Counted from the stretch's first letter, positions 35,808-44,804 are shown. The stretch: DNA of 64,000 nucleotides from Chitinophaga filiformis (GCF_021646545.1 NZ_JAKIRP010000001.1:1054001-1118000), one strand, 5' to 3'. Notes: generated by a model from the sequence alone, not told the origin. Program-made: numbers and translations.

Positions 35808-36158
35808 ATGAAAAGAACAACTATAGAAAAATTCTCAATGCTGGGACTTATTTTGACTGCTACCTCCATGGTGACGGCTGCAATTATACCAGACAGAAAA
35901 TCACACGGTTTGAAGAACGGAACTTTGCGTGTTCAGAGTGCCAGCGTATTCGGACTGCCTGGTGTTGTTACATGCATTCCCGACCGTATCGATTCGTTTT
36001 ATACATGTACAGCGACAGCAGACACAATTACGACTGCAAAACCGGCAACCATGTTTATAGACGAAAGTATATATGTAGATGATCTCGAATTTATGTGGCA
36101 CACGATTAACAACACATCTCAGGATGGCAGACAAAGCGTGCTGCAGTTCGTAGGATAA
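35808..36158 (+). CDS. Small exported peptide, family member 5 (divergent)
   Basis: A 116-residue paralogue of the array at 27-28.8 kb, located beside the kinase-LanC operon and on the opposite strand. The leader is MKRTTIEKFSMLGLILTATS to TAAIIPD, followed by LKNGTLRVQSAS. It keeps the two conserved Cys (VTCIPD, YTCTATADT) and a reduced C-terminal signature, INNTSQDGRQSVLQFVG. It lacks the GADQDA block and the TTTGFF and YQT elements. Its position next to the kinase-LanC operon links the peptide family to the modifying enzyme by context only. Confidence 0.78.
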   Translation: MKRTTIEKFSMLGLILTATSMVTAAIIPDRKSHGLKNGTLRVQSASVFGLPGVVTCIPDRIDSFYTCTATADTITTAKPATMFIDESIYVDDLEFMWHTINNTSQDGRQSVLQFVG

Positions 36159-36167
36159 TGCTACTAC

Positions 36168-36200
36168 TATAACATGCTGTCCTCAAGATGGCATGTTATA
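36168..36200. terminator. Terminator between peptide 5 and the AraC-type gene
   Basis: TATAACATGC (36168-36177) pairs with GCATGTTATA (36191-36200). The stem can extend inward by four pairs (two of them G-T) to a CTCAA loop. It lies between convergent genes and overlaps the AraC-type gene's stop region. Confidence 0.7.
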
Positions 36201-37175
36201 CCCCTTATTCCTCCTCGTCTCACTCGGCGTCTCTCCATAATAATGCTTATACACCTTCGTCAACGCCGAAGGGTTCTTATACCCCAGCACATACGCAATA
36301 TGCGCTATACTCACTTCATTCTCTATACATAGCGCCCTCGCTCTTTCCATTCGCACCTGCAGCTGATAATCACTGAACGACATACCGCAGTACTTAATAA
36401 AACTTTGCCGGAGTTTAGAAGCACTGACAAAGTACGTAGACGCCAGTTGAGAGATAGTCAGTTCTTTATCGATGTTATTACGGATAAACGTCTTAATAGT
36501 ATTAAAGGTAACATCATGCGAAGAGGACACAGTATTAGTATCCTGTTGTTCGAGAATGAGGATGAGGAGTTCCTGTAGCTTGCCCAGCAACCATGTTTTG
36601 CGGAGGCCTGTATTAATGACGGAGAACTTGAGTTCATGATTAAGATGATGCAGCCCCTCCCAGATAATCCCTGGAGTCGGAGTAAGGAGTACAGGCATGT
36701 CCATGTCTATCTTATACAACCATTTCTTAGCTAATTTGGAATGACTCGCATATGTCGCAAGCATATCCCGGCTAAATCCGTAATACTGTACTTCATAGAT
36801 CCCGGGACTAAAAAGCGTAGGTTGCTGCTGACCGATGATGTGAAAACAATTATACTGTCCCTGGAGCAGGGGAACGCTTGTCATATCCAGATAGGAGAGG
36901 TTGATACTACCTTCTATCATACAGCACACCACACTCAACCCTTCTTTAACTCTCGGTAACAGCTGTACAGGCTCTTTAACGATGAATATATTGTTGCTCA
37001 GACTGCAGCCGTTGGCGGTAGTAGTATGGTAGATGATATCAACTGGAGGACTGGTCACAAGTACCGGCTCCGCAAAATCGCAGTGATAAGCTGCATACTG
37101 TGGGGGCAACTGATGGGTTATTTTAATATGGTGCTCTGGAATTCCGACTATACCATATTCTATAGTCACGTTCAT
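36183..37175 (-). CDS. AraC-family transcriptional regulator
   Basis: A 330-residue regulator. The N-terminal 220 residues are an uncharacterised sensing domain with beta-rich segments. The C-terminal 100 residues are the AraC/XylS double helix-turn-helix: DKELTISQLASTYFVSASKL with RQSFIKYCGMSFSDYQL, then ERARALCIENEVSIAHIAYVLGYK and SALTKVYKHYYGETPSETRR. It is convergent with peptide gene 5 (24 nt apart) and could regulate the peptide locus or unrelated genes. No ligand can be inferred. Confidence 0.93.
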   Translation of the reverse strand: MNVTIEYGIVGIPEHHIKITHQLPPQYAAYHCDFAEPVLVTSPPVDIIYHTTTANGCSLSNNIFIVKEPVQLLPRVKEGLSVVCCMIEGSINLSYLDMTSVPLLQGQYNCFHIIGQQQPTLFSPGIYEVQYYGFSRDMLATYASHSKLAKKWLYKIDMDMPVLLTPTPGIIWEGLHHLNHELKFSVINTGLRKTWLLGKLQELLILILEQQDTNTVSSSHDVTFNTIKTFIRNNIDKELTISQLASTYFVSASKLRQSFIKYCGMSFSDYQLQVRMERARALCIENEVSIAHIAYVLGYKNPSALTKVYKHYYGETPSETRRNKGYNMPS

Positions 37176-37830
37176 ATAGGTAACATTTACTTTGAGGGAT
37201 GTTGGCTAGTTCATATCAGGTCAACGTTCGGCTAATAGACTACTAATATTAACAGTAATAAAGAGGAGGACAAAATAAAGCAGGTTAAGAAATTATTAAG
37301 AATGATAAGGAGCCAGGCTAAACAACCTGGCTCTTCACTTAAAACAAGAAAACAACCTGTTAAAATATTTGACATCTGCACCCCGCAGATGCATTGGATT
37401 AAACATTGGATGTTCAAATGTAGATGCTTGAAATAAGAAAAGTGTGAATGAGATGTTAATGAAAAAAAATTGTCCCGGGAATCGCTACCCGGGACAATAA
37501 CTAAAACAACAGCTATGAATGAAAAATCTTTATTCCATAGATAAAGATTCAATTTCCATACCACCAGATCTTACCCCGGACAATTGTTGTGTATCTGATC
37601 GCATTTCGGGTAGTCTCTACAAATACTGTGGAGATAATTCCACACCTTTGTGGCTGGATCGGATATAAAGGCCATGGAAATCATGTGGTTGGTCATGGAT
37701 TGATATTTGAAAGCATAGTATCTGGGTATTTTTGGACGAATTAGGGAGGATTTAATATTATATAGAACCGGTTTTTGTACGAATACATCTTCAAGCATTT
37801 GATAATCAATTTAATGGTACAAGTGAACGC
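37176..37830. other. Structured intergenic region with three hairpins and a possible small - strand ORF
   Basis: No firm gene. Three perfect hairpins are present: 37310-37333 (8-bp stem GAGCCAGG), 37373-37391 (7-bp stem CATCTGC), and 37469-37498 (11-bp stem ATTGTCCCGGG). On the - strand the last is followed by eight Ts, so it looks like an intrinsic terminator for a - strand transcript. Upstream of it on that strand, 37798-37571 encodes a possible 75-residue peptide starting MLEDVFVQKPVLYN and ending in a Cys-containing tail (SICRDYPKCDQIHNNCPG). It may be a small gene or a non-coding RNA; evidence is thin. Confidence 0.35.
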
Positions 37831-38262
37831 ATGGCACAGCATATAAAAACGGACGTGGAGCGTCCGTCTGATAAAATATTGACTACCGAGGGGAAAAAAG
37901 GGTCGTTTATTTTGATCATTGACGATGAACCTGATATTTGTCGACTGTTGCAATTAAGTCTGGTCAAACATGGATATAAAGTAAAATATGTTCACGCACT
38001 GACAGAAGGAATGCAATATTTACAGCATCAACAACCGGATTTGCTTTTCCTGGACATACACTTGCCAGATGGCTCTGGCCTGGAAGCATTACCAGCTATC
38101 AAAAAGAAATGCCCCGCCTTACCGGTAATTACGATCAGTGCGTACGACAACGGTATGGAAAAGCAAAAAGCATTAAATGCCGGAGCTACTTACTTCATGG
38201 CAAAACCATTTAATGTGACGAACCTGGATGAGCTAATGAGCGATATGCTAAGACGAAAGTAG
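37831..38262 (+). CDS. Single-domain response regulator
   Basis: A 143-residue receiver-only protein. After a 25-residue polar extension the receiver domain shows the acidic pair in IIDDEP (D31, D32), the phospho-acceptor D75 in LLFLDIHLPDGSG, the Thr/Ser position in TISAYD, and K125 in AKPF. It has no output domain, so it would act by phosphotransfer or by protein binding. It precedes the NtrC-type regulator by 57 nt on the same strand, and the two sensor kinases at 40.4-43.4 kb are likely partners. Confidence 0.93.
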   Translation: MAQHIKTDVERPSDKILTTEGKKGSFILIIDDEPDICRLLQLSLVKHGYKVKYVHALTEGMQYLQHQQPDLLFLDIHLPDGSGLEALPAIKKKCPALPVITISAYDNGMEKQKALNAGATYFMAKPFNVTNLDELMSDMLRRK

Positions 38263-38319
38263 ATCGGGATTAATTTGTAAATTTAAATTAGCAGTTGTCA
38301 AACACCACATATAAATATT

Positions 38320-39789
38320 ATGAGAAATATTCTGATAATTGATGATGAGATCAATATTTGTACGTTATTAAGCAAGTTTCTAGGTAAACATGGCTTCAAG
38401 GTGGATACTACCATGAGCGGTGCAACTGCTTTGAAAATGATGAAAGAAAAAACTTTCGACCTGGTGTTGTGCGACTACCGGTTGAAAGACACAGATGGTG
38501 CGCAGTTGCTGCAGGATATTCTTCAGATCAACCCTCGTACTATCGTGATCATCATCACTGGGTATACCGATGTCAGAGTTGCGGTGGATATGGTGAAGAA
38601 CGGTGCCTACGACTACCTTTCCAAGCCACTTTATCCCGACGAAATATTGAACCTGGTGCACAAAGCGTTTGCTCACATGGATGCTGAACGTGAACGTGAA
38701 GAATCTATGCCAATGCGTACAGTAAATGGTACCTCCGCTGGTAACGGATCCGTACCCGAATCCTCAGATGGAGAGCCCGATGGTGAAATGCTGGACAAAA
38801 ACCATAAATACGTTTATGGTGAAAGTAACGGCGCAAAGGAACTTTTCCGCCAGATTAAACTGGTGGCGCCTACCGACTACAGTGTGATCATCTTCGGTGA
38901 AACCGGTACAGGTAAGGAATCTGTAGCACACCTCATCCATCATCATAGTAAACGGCATAACCAGCCCTTCGTAGCGCTGGACTGTGGTAGCCTTTCCAAA
39001 GAACTGGCAGCAAGTGAACTGTTCGGTCATGAGAAAGGATCTTTTACAGGCGCTATCAATACCAAAATAGGCGCCTTCGAACAGGCCCATGGTGGTACCC
39101 TGTTTCTGGACGAAGTAGCGAATCTTTCTTACGATATCCAGGTAGCCTTATTGCGCGTGATCCAGGAAAAGGTGATCCGCAGAGTGGGCAGCCTCAAAGA
39201 GATACCAATAGATGTACGGATTATCGTAGCATCCAACGAAAAACTCTCTGAGTCTGTAGCAAAAGGCCGCTTCCGTGAAGACCTCTTCCACAGGTTCAAT
39301 GAGTTCACCATCTACATTCCGCCACTGCGCGAGAGGGTGGAAGACCTTGCGCTGTTTGTCGACGCATTTATGCGCCAGGTGGAAAGAGAACTGCAAAAGA
39401 ACTGTGGTAAGATCACCAATGAAGTATGGGAATGTTTCAGCAGATACAACTGGCCTGGTAATATCCGTGAACTGAAAAACGTGATACGCCGCGCATGCCT
39501 CCTCACCCCGGAGCATGAAGACATCACATTGTCTACATTGCCGCTGGAAATGAAAGAGTCGTTTGCACAGCAACCATACGAGGAAGATCACCAGGTGAAT
39601 ATGTCGGGTGAACTGATCTCCATCACAAATGAGAATGACCTGAAAACAGTCGCACTGCAGGCAGAGTACAACAAGATCATCAATGTACTCAAAGAGGTGA
39701 AATACAATAAGACGAAAGCAGCGCAACTACTGAACATCGACCGTAAAACCTTGTACAATAAACTAAGATTACTCAATATTAATTACTAG
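38320..39789 (+). CDS. NtrC-family sigma-54-dependent response regulator
   Basis: A 489-residue bacterial enhancer-binding protein. Receiver domain (1-120) with acidic pair IIDDE and phospho-acceptor D52 in VLCDYRLKDTDG. AAA+ domain (about 160-400) with Walker A GETGTGKE, the sigma-54 contact loop GSFTGA (a common variant of GAFTGA), Walker B TLFLDEVANLS and the arginine-finger region REDLFHRFNEF. C-terminal Fis-type helix-turn-helix NKTKAAQLLNIDRKTLYNKL. It activates sigma-54 promoters after phosphorylation. A terminator follows at 39824-39849. Targets unknown. Confidence 0.96.
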   Translation: MRNILIIDDEINICTLLSKFLGKHGFKVDTTMSGATALKMMKEKTFDLVLCDYRLKDTDGAQLLQDILQINPRTIVIIITGYTDVRVAVDMVKNGAYDYLSKPLYPDEILNLVHKAFAHMDAEREREESMPMRTVNGTSAGNGSVPESSDGEPDGEMLDKNHKYVYGESNGAKELFRQIKLVAPTDYSVIIFGETGTGKESVAHLIHHHSKRHNQPFVALDCGSLSKELAASELFGHEKGSFTGAINTKIGAFEQAHGGTLFLDEVANLSYDIQVALLRVIQEKVIRRVGSLKEIPIDVRIIVASNEKLSESVAKGRFREDLFHRFNEFTIYIPPLRERVEDLALFVDAFMRQVERELQKNCGKITNEVWECFSRYNWPGNIRELKNVIRRACLLTPEHEDITLSTLPLEMKESFAQQPYEEDHQVNMSGELISITNENDLKTVALQAEYNKIINVLKEVKYNKTKAAQLLNIDRKTLYNKLRLLNINY

Positions 39790-39823
39790 CGATATCAATT
39801 TAATGTTTGTTTATACTGAACAC

Positions 39824-39849
39824 AGGCCCGTTATCCAGCGGGCCTTTTC
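39824..39849 (+). terminator. Terminator after the NtrC-type gene
   Basis: AGGCCCG and CGGGCCT form a 7-bp GC-rich stem around an 8-nt loop, followed by TTTTCT. Confidence 0.75.
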
Positions 39850-39898
39850 TATGCCCGGTATGCTATTTGCCATTTTATGTGTATAAAACCTTGCATTT

Positions 39899-40381
39899 AT
39901 GGATCCGCAAAATAATCAGCAGCAGATGGAGAACGGGGATAAAAAAAGCGCCGGCTTCTTTGAGCGCTTTTCCTCGAAAGTGGCGCAGGCTACCGGGTCG
40001 CAATGGGCTTTCTTTATTGCCTTGGCGGCTATTATTGTATGGGGTATTACCGGGCCGTTTTTCGGATATTCCGATACCTGGCAGCTGGTGATCAATACCG
40101 GTACAACAATTATCACTTTCCTGATGGTATTCATTATCCAGAAATCACAGAATAAAGACTCCAAGTCAGTACAACTGAAACTGAATGAATTGATCGCAGC
40201 AAATAAGCTGGCCAGCAACCGCCTCATTGTAGTGGAAAACCTGACAGAAGAAGAGTTGGATACGCTGCATAACTATTACACGAGGCTGGCAGAAGAAACA
40301 AAGAAAAGAATGGCAATGAAGGAATCCCACTCAGTGGAAGAAGCAATTGAGAACGCAGACGAAAAGCTGAAGGCGCAGTGA
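39899..40381 (+). CDS. Low-affinity iron permease family protein
   Basis: A 160-residue membrane protein with two transmembrane helices (about 34-54, WAFFIALAAIIVWGITGPFF, and 62-82, LVINTGTTIITFLMVFIIQ). The motif IIQKSQNKDSKSVQLKLNEL follows, the signature of the low-affinity Fe(II) permease / YkfA-like family. The C-terminal part is a charged coiled-coil. Despite the family name, iron transport by bacterial members is not well established. It lies between the NtrC regulator and a convergent sensor kinase, with a hairpin at 40391-40433 separating them. Confidence 0.85.
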   Translation: MDPQNNQQQMENGDKKSAGFFERFSSKVAQATGSQWAFFIALAAIIVWGITGPFFGYSDTWQLVINTGTTIITFLMVFIIQKSQNKDSKSVQLKLNELIAANKLASNRLIVVENLTEEELDTLHNYYTRLAEETKKRMAMKESHSVEEAIENADEKLKAQ

Positions 40382-40390
40382 TATAGCAAA

Positions 40391-40433
40391 TCAGGAAATG
40401 AATGCTGGTATGTCTGTAGCATCCATTTCCTGA
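40391..40433. terminator. Bidirectional terminator between the iron-permease-like and kinase genes
   Basis: TCAGGAAATG (40391-40400) pairs perfectly with CATTTCCTGA (40424-40433), and the stem continues through ATGCT/AGCAT with a bulge. It lies between convergent genes. Confidence 0.75.
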
Positions 40434-40445
40434 CTGTTAATGTTT

Positions 40446-41879
40446 TTAGTTCAATGGCAGCACAATTGTAAACACACTTCCTTCCCCGATCTCACTCTCC
40501 ACATGTACAGTGCCTTTATGGTTCATGATGATATTCTGTGTACTCGTTAACCCTAAACCAGTTCCTTTCGGCTTATTGGTAAAGAATGGATCAAATAACC
40601 GTGTTTTGGTTTCTTCCGGAATACCAGGACCGTTGTCAGTGATAGTGATCACCGCCTTATCCCGTTGTTTGGCGGTCTGTAAAGTAAGTAATCCCTTTCC
40701 GGGTGTCATAGCTTCCACCGCATTGATGATGATGTTCAGCAACGCAATCACCACCTTATCTTCATCCGCAGGGATCATGACATCCTGCTTGAGATAATCT
40801 TTCTTCACGCTGATCTCATTGAGCTGCAAACGGTCCTGCGCCAGCGCCAGTGCTTTGTCTGTCAGTTCATTGATACCGTGAGGCCGGATGTTCAGTTCTA
40901 TCATCCTTGTTGAATGCAGCAGTTCTGTGATCAGCTGATTGATGCGGGTACAGTTCCGCTCAATGATATCGACATATATCTGGCTATCTTCCACGCTGAC
41001 GGGCTCACCTTTGAACTGACTTACCGCCAATAGAATATTTGTCAGCGGATTGCGTACCTCATGCGCTATCACACGCGCAATACGGCCGGTTACAACGAAC
41101 TTCTGCTGTTGCTGTTTTTCCAGCTCCTCCCGCTTTCTCTCAGTAATATCCTGCACCACACAAAGGAAGATCTGCTCCTGCTCATCCAGCGTTACAGCAC
41201 TCACCATCACATCGAGTTTCTTTCCCTGTTTGGTGAGGAAGTTATACTCCGTACGTACACTTGTTTCTACTCCGCAGATATGATCGAAGAAATGTTTGCA
41301 CTGCTCCTCCTGGAAGAATAGCTGCTTGAGGTTCAGCTGTAACATCTCTTCTTTGGTGTATTGTAAAGTCCTGATAGCAGAAGGATTGGCGTCAATCACA
41401 TTCTTGTTACAGTCTGCAAGGATAATGAGGTCATGTGCCTTTTCAAATACACCGAAATACTTCTTCTCATTTTCTTCTATGATACGAAGATGGCGGGCTT
41501 CGTCCAGCGCATAACGGATAGAGCGTTCCAGCAGGTCGGCACTGATCTCGCCTTTTACCAGGTAGTCGGAAGCCCCCGCCTGCATCGCTTCCTTATCTAT
41601 CGTATAGTCCCCCTTACCGGTCAGCATAATCACCGGCGCCTTGTAATCCAGCTGCTGGAAGTGGTGAAGGATGTCTATACCTGTATAAGGCCCCAGACGA
41701 TAGTCGGCGAGGTAAATGTCATGTACCTTCCTGTCTATTTGTTCTACCGCTTTAGAATAAGTAGGCGCCCAGTCCAGCTGGTACTGCCCCGGAGAAATGT
41801 CTTGCAATAACTGGCTGACGAGGAAAAAATCGTCCTCATCATCGTCTATCATTAGTATGTGTACGGGTTGATCTGTCAT
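40446..41879 (-). CDS. Hybrid sensor histidine kinase (receiver-PAS-HisKA-HATPase)
   Basis: A soluble 477-residue kinase. It has an N-terminal receiver domain (1-125, MIDDDEDDFF, phospho-acceptor in IYLADYRLGPYTG, Lys in YLVKGE), a PAS domain (about 140-255, FEKAHDLIILADCNKNVIDA), a short coiled-coil, the phospho-acceptor helix with IAHEVRNPLTN (about 275), and the HATPase domain with NIIINAVEAM, DNGPGIPEE and GTGLGLTSTQNI. There is no transmembrane segment, so it senses cytoplasmic signals or receives phosphate from another kinase. It lies 96 nt downstream of the CHASE3 kinase on the same strand and near the NtrC regulator, so all may form one pathway. Confidence 0.95.
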   Translation of the reverse strand: MTDQPVHILMIDDDEDDFFLVSQLLQDISPGQYQLDWAPTYSKAVEQIDRKVHDIYLADYRLGPYTGIDILHHFQQLDYKAPVIMLTGKGDYTIDKEAMQAGASDYLVKGEISADLLERSIRYALDEARHLRIIEENEKKYFGVFEKAHDLIILADCNKNVIDANPSAIRTLQYTKEEMLQLNLKQLFFQEEQCKHFFDHICGVETSVRTEYNFLTKQGKKLDVMVSAVTLDEQEQIFLCVVQDITERKREELEKQQQQKFVVTGRIARVIAHEVRNPLTNILLAVSQFKGEPVSVEDSQIYVDIIERNCTRINQLITELLHSTRMIELNIRPHGINELTDKALALAQDRLQLNEISVKKDYLKQDVMIPADEDKVVIALLNIIINAVEAMTPGKGLLTLQTAKQRDKAVITITDNGPGIPEETKTRLFDPFFTNKPKGTGLGLTSTQNIIMNHKGTVHVESEIGEGSVFTIVLPLN

Positions 41880-41975
41880 TCTCTAAGCATTTGGCAGTTC
41901 CGTTATTTGAACCGATATTTTCCCAACATGGGTAAATTCAACTCAGCAATAAGAATGCTAATTTTTCCGGCGCTT

Positions 41976-43370
41976 TTAACTTTCTTCATTATAGAGAGTT
42001 TGTGTTAATGGTAAAGTAATGATAAAGGTAGCGCCCCGGCCAGGTGTTCCCAATGCGGTAATATGCCCGTGATGGCTATCCACTATTTTTTTACAGATGG
42101 CCAGCCCTATACCGGTGCCGGAATATTCACTCATACCATGTAGCCTTTGAAATAATAAAAAGATGCGTTCGGCATATGCAGGGTCAAAACCTATACCATT
42201 ATCCTCAATGAAGATCTTACATTCATTATTTTCCTGCTCAGCTCTGATGTTAATCACCAGCTGCCGCTCAGGATGAGCAAATTTGATCGCATTGGCGATA
42301 ATGTTCTGGAATAACTGGTGAAAGGACGTAGGCGTTCCCTCTATAACCGGAATGGATGCAATATTAACGACCGCCCTCTTTTCCTGCAGACTGACCTCCA
42401 GGTCACTGATCACCTCCTGTATAAGCTGTGTCATATCTACTTTCACGATATTTTCCGGAGTGATACGCCCCGCCCTCGAAAACAATAACAGGTCGTTGAT
42501 CAGTATCCGCATTCTTCCTACGGCGCCCACCATACGGTGTATCAGATCTGTAGCATCGGAAGGCAACTGGTCGCCGTATTTGGTCTGCAGGCGGTCGCTG
42601 AAAGTAGAGATCTTCCGCAAAGGCTCCTGCAGGTCGTGAGACGCCACATAGGCAAACTGCTCCAGTTCCTCGTTAGATTTATTCAGCAGTTTGATATTTT
42701 GCTGCAGGTCATGCTGATAAGACTTCAGACGGGATTCAATATGCAATTGCAGCCGGAATTCCCGTGTGAGGGTCACATATGAATAGATGCCAATGAGGAT
42801 GGCCATAAGCGAGGAAATAAAGATCACCGGTATCCAGATGGCCGAAAAGAAGCTCTGTAACCTCGATTTCTGCTGCAACTTGGTGTTTTCTATGTTTAAC
42901 ATGTCCTGGACCTTACGGTCTATCCTCTCCATAGATTTTTCCCCCTCCCATACCGCCGAGGTGTCCTTCTGCGGAGAGGTCAGTTTGGCTTCTCCGGCTA
43001 TCAGTTGCTGGTATTTCTTGTCCAGCAGTTTTTTCAGAGTGTCCAGATGCAGTTGCTGCTGTTGGTTGTCGGCGGTTATTCTGCGAAGCATCATATACTC
43101 CTCTTCTATCTTGATACTGCGTTGCTGCATGGTGGGCCGCAGAAAAGCGGTATCTCTGGTAATACTGTACCCCCGGATAGCTGATTCTGCATCCTTCAGC
43201 TGTTTTGTGATCACTTCCAGACTTTTGGATATCTCTATGGTGTGATTCAGCCAGCGGGCATTGTCCAGCAGATTTTTCGTTACCAGGAAGGAACATATAG
43301 AGGCAACTATGATAACAGTAAAAGCGATGAAGAATCCTAATCTGATCTTCTTTTGTACAGGTATATGCAT
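41976..43370 (-). CDS. CHASE3-type sensor histidine kinase
   Basis: A 464-residue membrane kinase. It has TM1 (about 9-30, LGFFIAFTVIIVASICSFLV), a periplasmic all-helical CHASE3 domain (about 35-170, with LEVITKQLKDAESAIRGYSI), TM2 (about 178-200), a coiled-coil linker, HisKA with YVASHDLQEPLRKIS, and HATPase with NIIANAIKFAHP, EDNGIGFDP and GTGIGLAICKKI. The SHDLQEPLRK box is typical of bacteriophytochrome-like kinases. The frame extends to 43439, but ATG at 43370 is chosen because it places the transmembrane segment at the N-terminus. Probable upstream member of the kinase pair with the gene ending at 40446. Confidence 0.94.
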   Translation of the reverse strand: MHIPVQKKIRLGFFIAFTVIIVASICSFLVTKNLLDNARWLNHTIEISKSLEVITKQLKDAESAIRGYSITRDTAFLRPTMQQRSIKIEEEYMMLRRITADNQQQQLHLDTLKKLLDKKYQQLIAGEAKLTSPQKDTSAVWEGEKSMERIDRKVQDMLNIENTKLQQKSRLQSFFSAIWIPVIFISSLMAILIGIYSYVTLTREFRLQLHIESRLKSYQHDLQQNIKLLNKSNEELEQFAYVASHDLQEPLRKISTFSDRLQTKYGDQLPSDATDLIHRMVGAVGRMRILINDLLLFSRAGRITPENIVKVDMTQLIQEVISDLEVSLQEKRAVVNIASIPVIEGTPTSFHQLFQNIIANAIKFAHPERQLVINIRAEQENNECKIFIEDNGIGFDPAYAERIFLLFQRLHGMSEYSGTGIGLAICKKIVDSHHGHITALGTPGRGATFIITLPLTQTLYNEES

Positions 43371-43689
43371 TTTTCCCGGTGATTGTAGTAAGTTTTCGAA
43401 TTTACAACTATCCAACAATTTCCACACAGTGAAATGCATATTCTACAGGCATTCCTGTCGTGGCTGCTAAATCGCTTCATATAAGCGTTACAGTAAGTAT
43501 TATACTGTTTAAATGCTTTGCAGGTAAGGGTTTTGACATAATAGAGCTATGTCTGATATGTATTCCGCAGGTATGCTGATAGGTGATGGAATGAACTTTG
43601 TCTTTTATAACAAACAGCACATGGTTGAAAAGCGCCCGGATACTACTGCACAACTGTAAAAGCAATCATTCACGTAAAAAACTCAGACT
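43371..43689. other. Divergent intergenic region, no gene seen
   Basis: About 320 nt between the CHASE3 kinase gene (- strand) and the proline-rich protein gene (+ strand). It should contain both promoters. I see no repeat, RNA gene or small ORF that I can support. Confidence 0.5.
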
Positions 43690-44055
43690 ATGCAATATTA
43701 TCATATGTCAGCGGGTAATCCTCCTCCGGGTGGGGTGCCTGAAAAGCAGCCCCCTCCAAAAGAGGAACCGCCAAGACCATCAGGTCCGGAAATAACACCT
43801 CCGCCATCGCCGCCAGGACCTCCGCCTCCTGTGCCGAATGAAGTACCTGACCACGATATCAAACGTTCCCCTCCTAACCCGAAAGCAAAGAAAAAGGAAG
43901 AGGAACTGGCTACAGAAGAAAGGGCGGAATTCATCGCAGAGCAGGACAGGGAAGATGTACAGGAAAGATCGCCGGATCTCTTCCCCGACAAAACGATCAT
44001 GGAAAGCTTCAATAGTTACGACGAAGAAGACTCCAGAGTAATTCCGGAAGAGTAA
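43690..44055 (+). CDS. Proline-rich disordered small protein
   Basis: A 121-residue protein of unknown function. Residues 10-50 are almost entirely Pro, Gly, Glu and Lys (PPPGGVPEKQPPPKEEP and similar). The middle has PNPKAKKKEEELATEERAEF, a charged helix. The C-terminus is acidic (SFNSYDEEDSRVIPEE). It has no signal peptide and is predicted to be disordered. An alternative start at 43705 removes five residues. It lies 27 nt before the YciF-like gene and is probably cotranscribed with it, in a region of stress and DNA-repair genes. Confidence 0.65.
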   Translation: MQYYHMSAGNPPPGGVPEKQPPPKEEPPRPSGPEITPPPSPPGPPPPVPNEVPDHDIKRSPPNPKAKKKEEELATEERAEFIAEQDREDVQERSPDLFPDKTIMESFNSYDEEDSRVIPEE

Positions 44056-44082
44056 ATTGATCACTATTAAACTCCAAATAAT

Positions 44083-44748
44083 ATGGCAACAAGAACCCAA
44101 TCAAAATCCCGGACAGGCAATAATCAGTCCCAGTCCCGGACAACCGGTAGAAGTGCTGCAAACAGCAAATCAATGTCTACGTCCCGTAGCAGTTCATCCA
44201 GAACAAGCAGCTCATCCCGTTCCAGGAGCAGCAGAAACCAAAATGAAGACATGCCGAACTCCAAGTTCCATCAATTGTTCCTGGACCAGTTAAAAGACAT
44301 GTACTGGGCAGAAAAAGCGCTGGTGAAAGCCCTCGGTAAAATGCAAAAGGCCGCTACTTCAGAAGAACTCATGGATGCCATCGCGCACCACCAGGAACAG
44401 ACAAGAGAACATGTAACCCGCCTTGAAAGGGTATTTGAATCACTGGGCCAGACGCCTAAGGCAAAAAAATGCCCGGCCATGGAAGGTCTGATAGCAGAAG
44501 GACAGGAATGTATAGATGACACAGAAGAAGATACTGCTGTTAGAGATGCAGGTCTGATCATCTGCAGCCAGAAGATCGAACATTACGAGATCTCCACCTA
44601 CGGCAGCCTCCGTACACTGGCAGGCAGAATGGGACATGAAGATGCAGCACGACTGCTCGAGCAGACACTGAACGAAGAAAAGGAAACAGACGTATTACTT
44701 ACTCAACTGGCAGAATCTTCCATAAACGAAGAAGCTGCTGCTGAATAA
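44083..44748 (+). CDS. YciF/DUF892 ferritin-like protein with Ser/Arg-rich N-terminus
   Basis: A 221-residue protein. Residues 1-60 are a low-complexity Ser/Arg/Gln/Asn tail (SRSSSSRTSSSSRSRSSRN). Residues 62-215 are a ferritin-like four-helix bundle of the YciF/DUF892 family: FHQLFLDQLKDMYWAEKALVKAL, EELMDAIAHHQEQTREHVTRL, DAGLIICSQKIEHYEISTYG, and ARLLEQTLNEEKETDVLL. The Glu/His pairs can bind a di-iron centre. Family members are stress-induced. The basic tail could bind nucleic acid. It is followed by a terminator and then the topoisomerase gene. Confidence 0.9.
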   Translation: MATRTQSKSRTGNNQSQSRTTGRSAANSKSMSTSRSSSSRTSSSSRSRSSRNQNEDMPNSKFHQLFLDQLKDMYWAEKALVKALGKMQKAATSEELMDAIAHHQEQTREHVTRLERVFESLGQTPKAKKCPAMEGLIAEGQECIDDTEEDTAVRDAGLIICSQKIEHYEISTYGSLRTLAGRMGHEDAARLLEQTLNEEKETDVLLTQLAESSINEEAAAE

Positions 44749-44772
44749 GAAAGATATAGATGGGAACCCGGG

Positions 44773-44804
44773 AGGCCTCTGCATTACAACAATGTAAGAG
44801 GCCT
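44773..44804 (+). terminator. Terminator after the YciF-like gene
   Basis: AGGCCTCT (44773-44780) pairs with AGAGGCCT (44797-44804), enclosing a smaller TTACA/TGTAA stem, and is followed by TTCTT. Confidence 0.78.

Noticed and set aside
37232..37564. A 110-residue - strand frame across the three hairpins.
   Set aside because: It reads through the strong - strand terminator and has the composition of translated hairpins and T runs.
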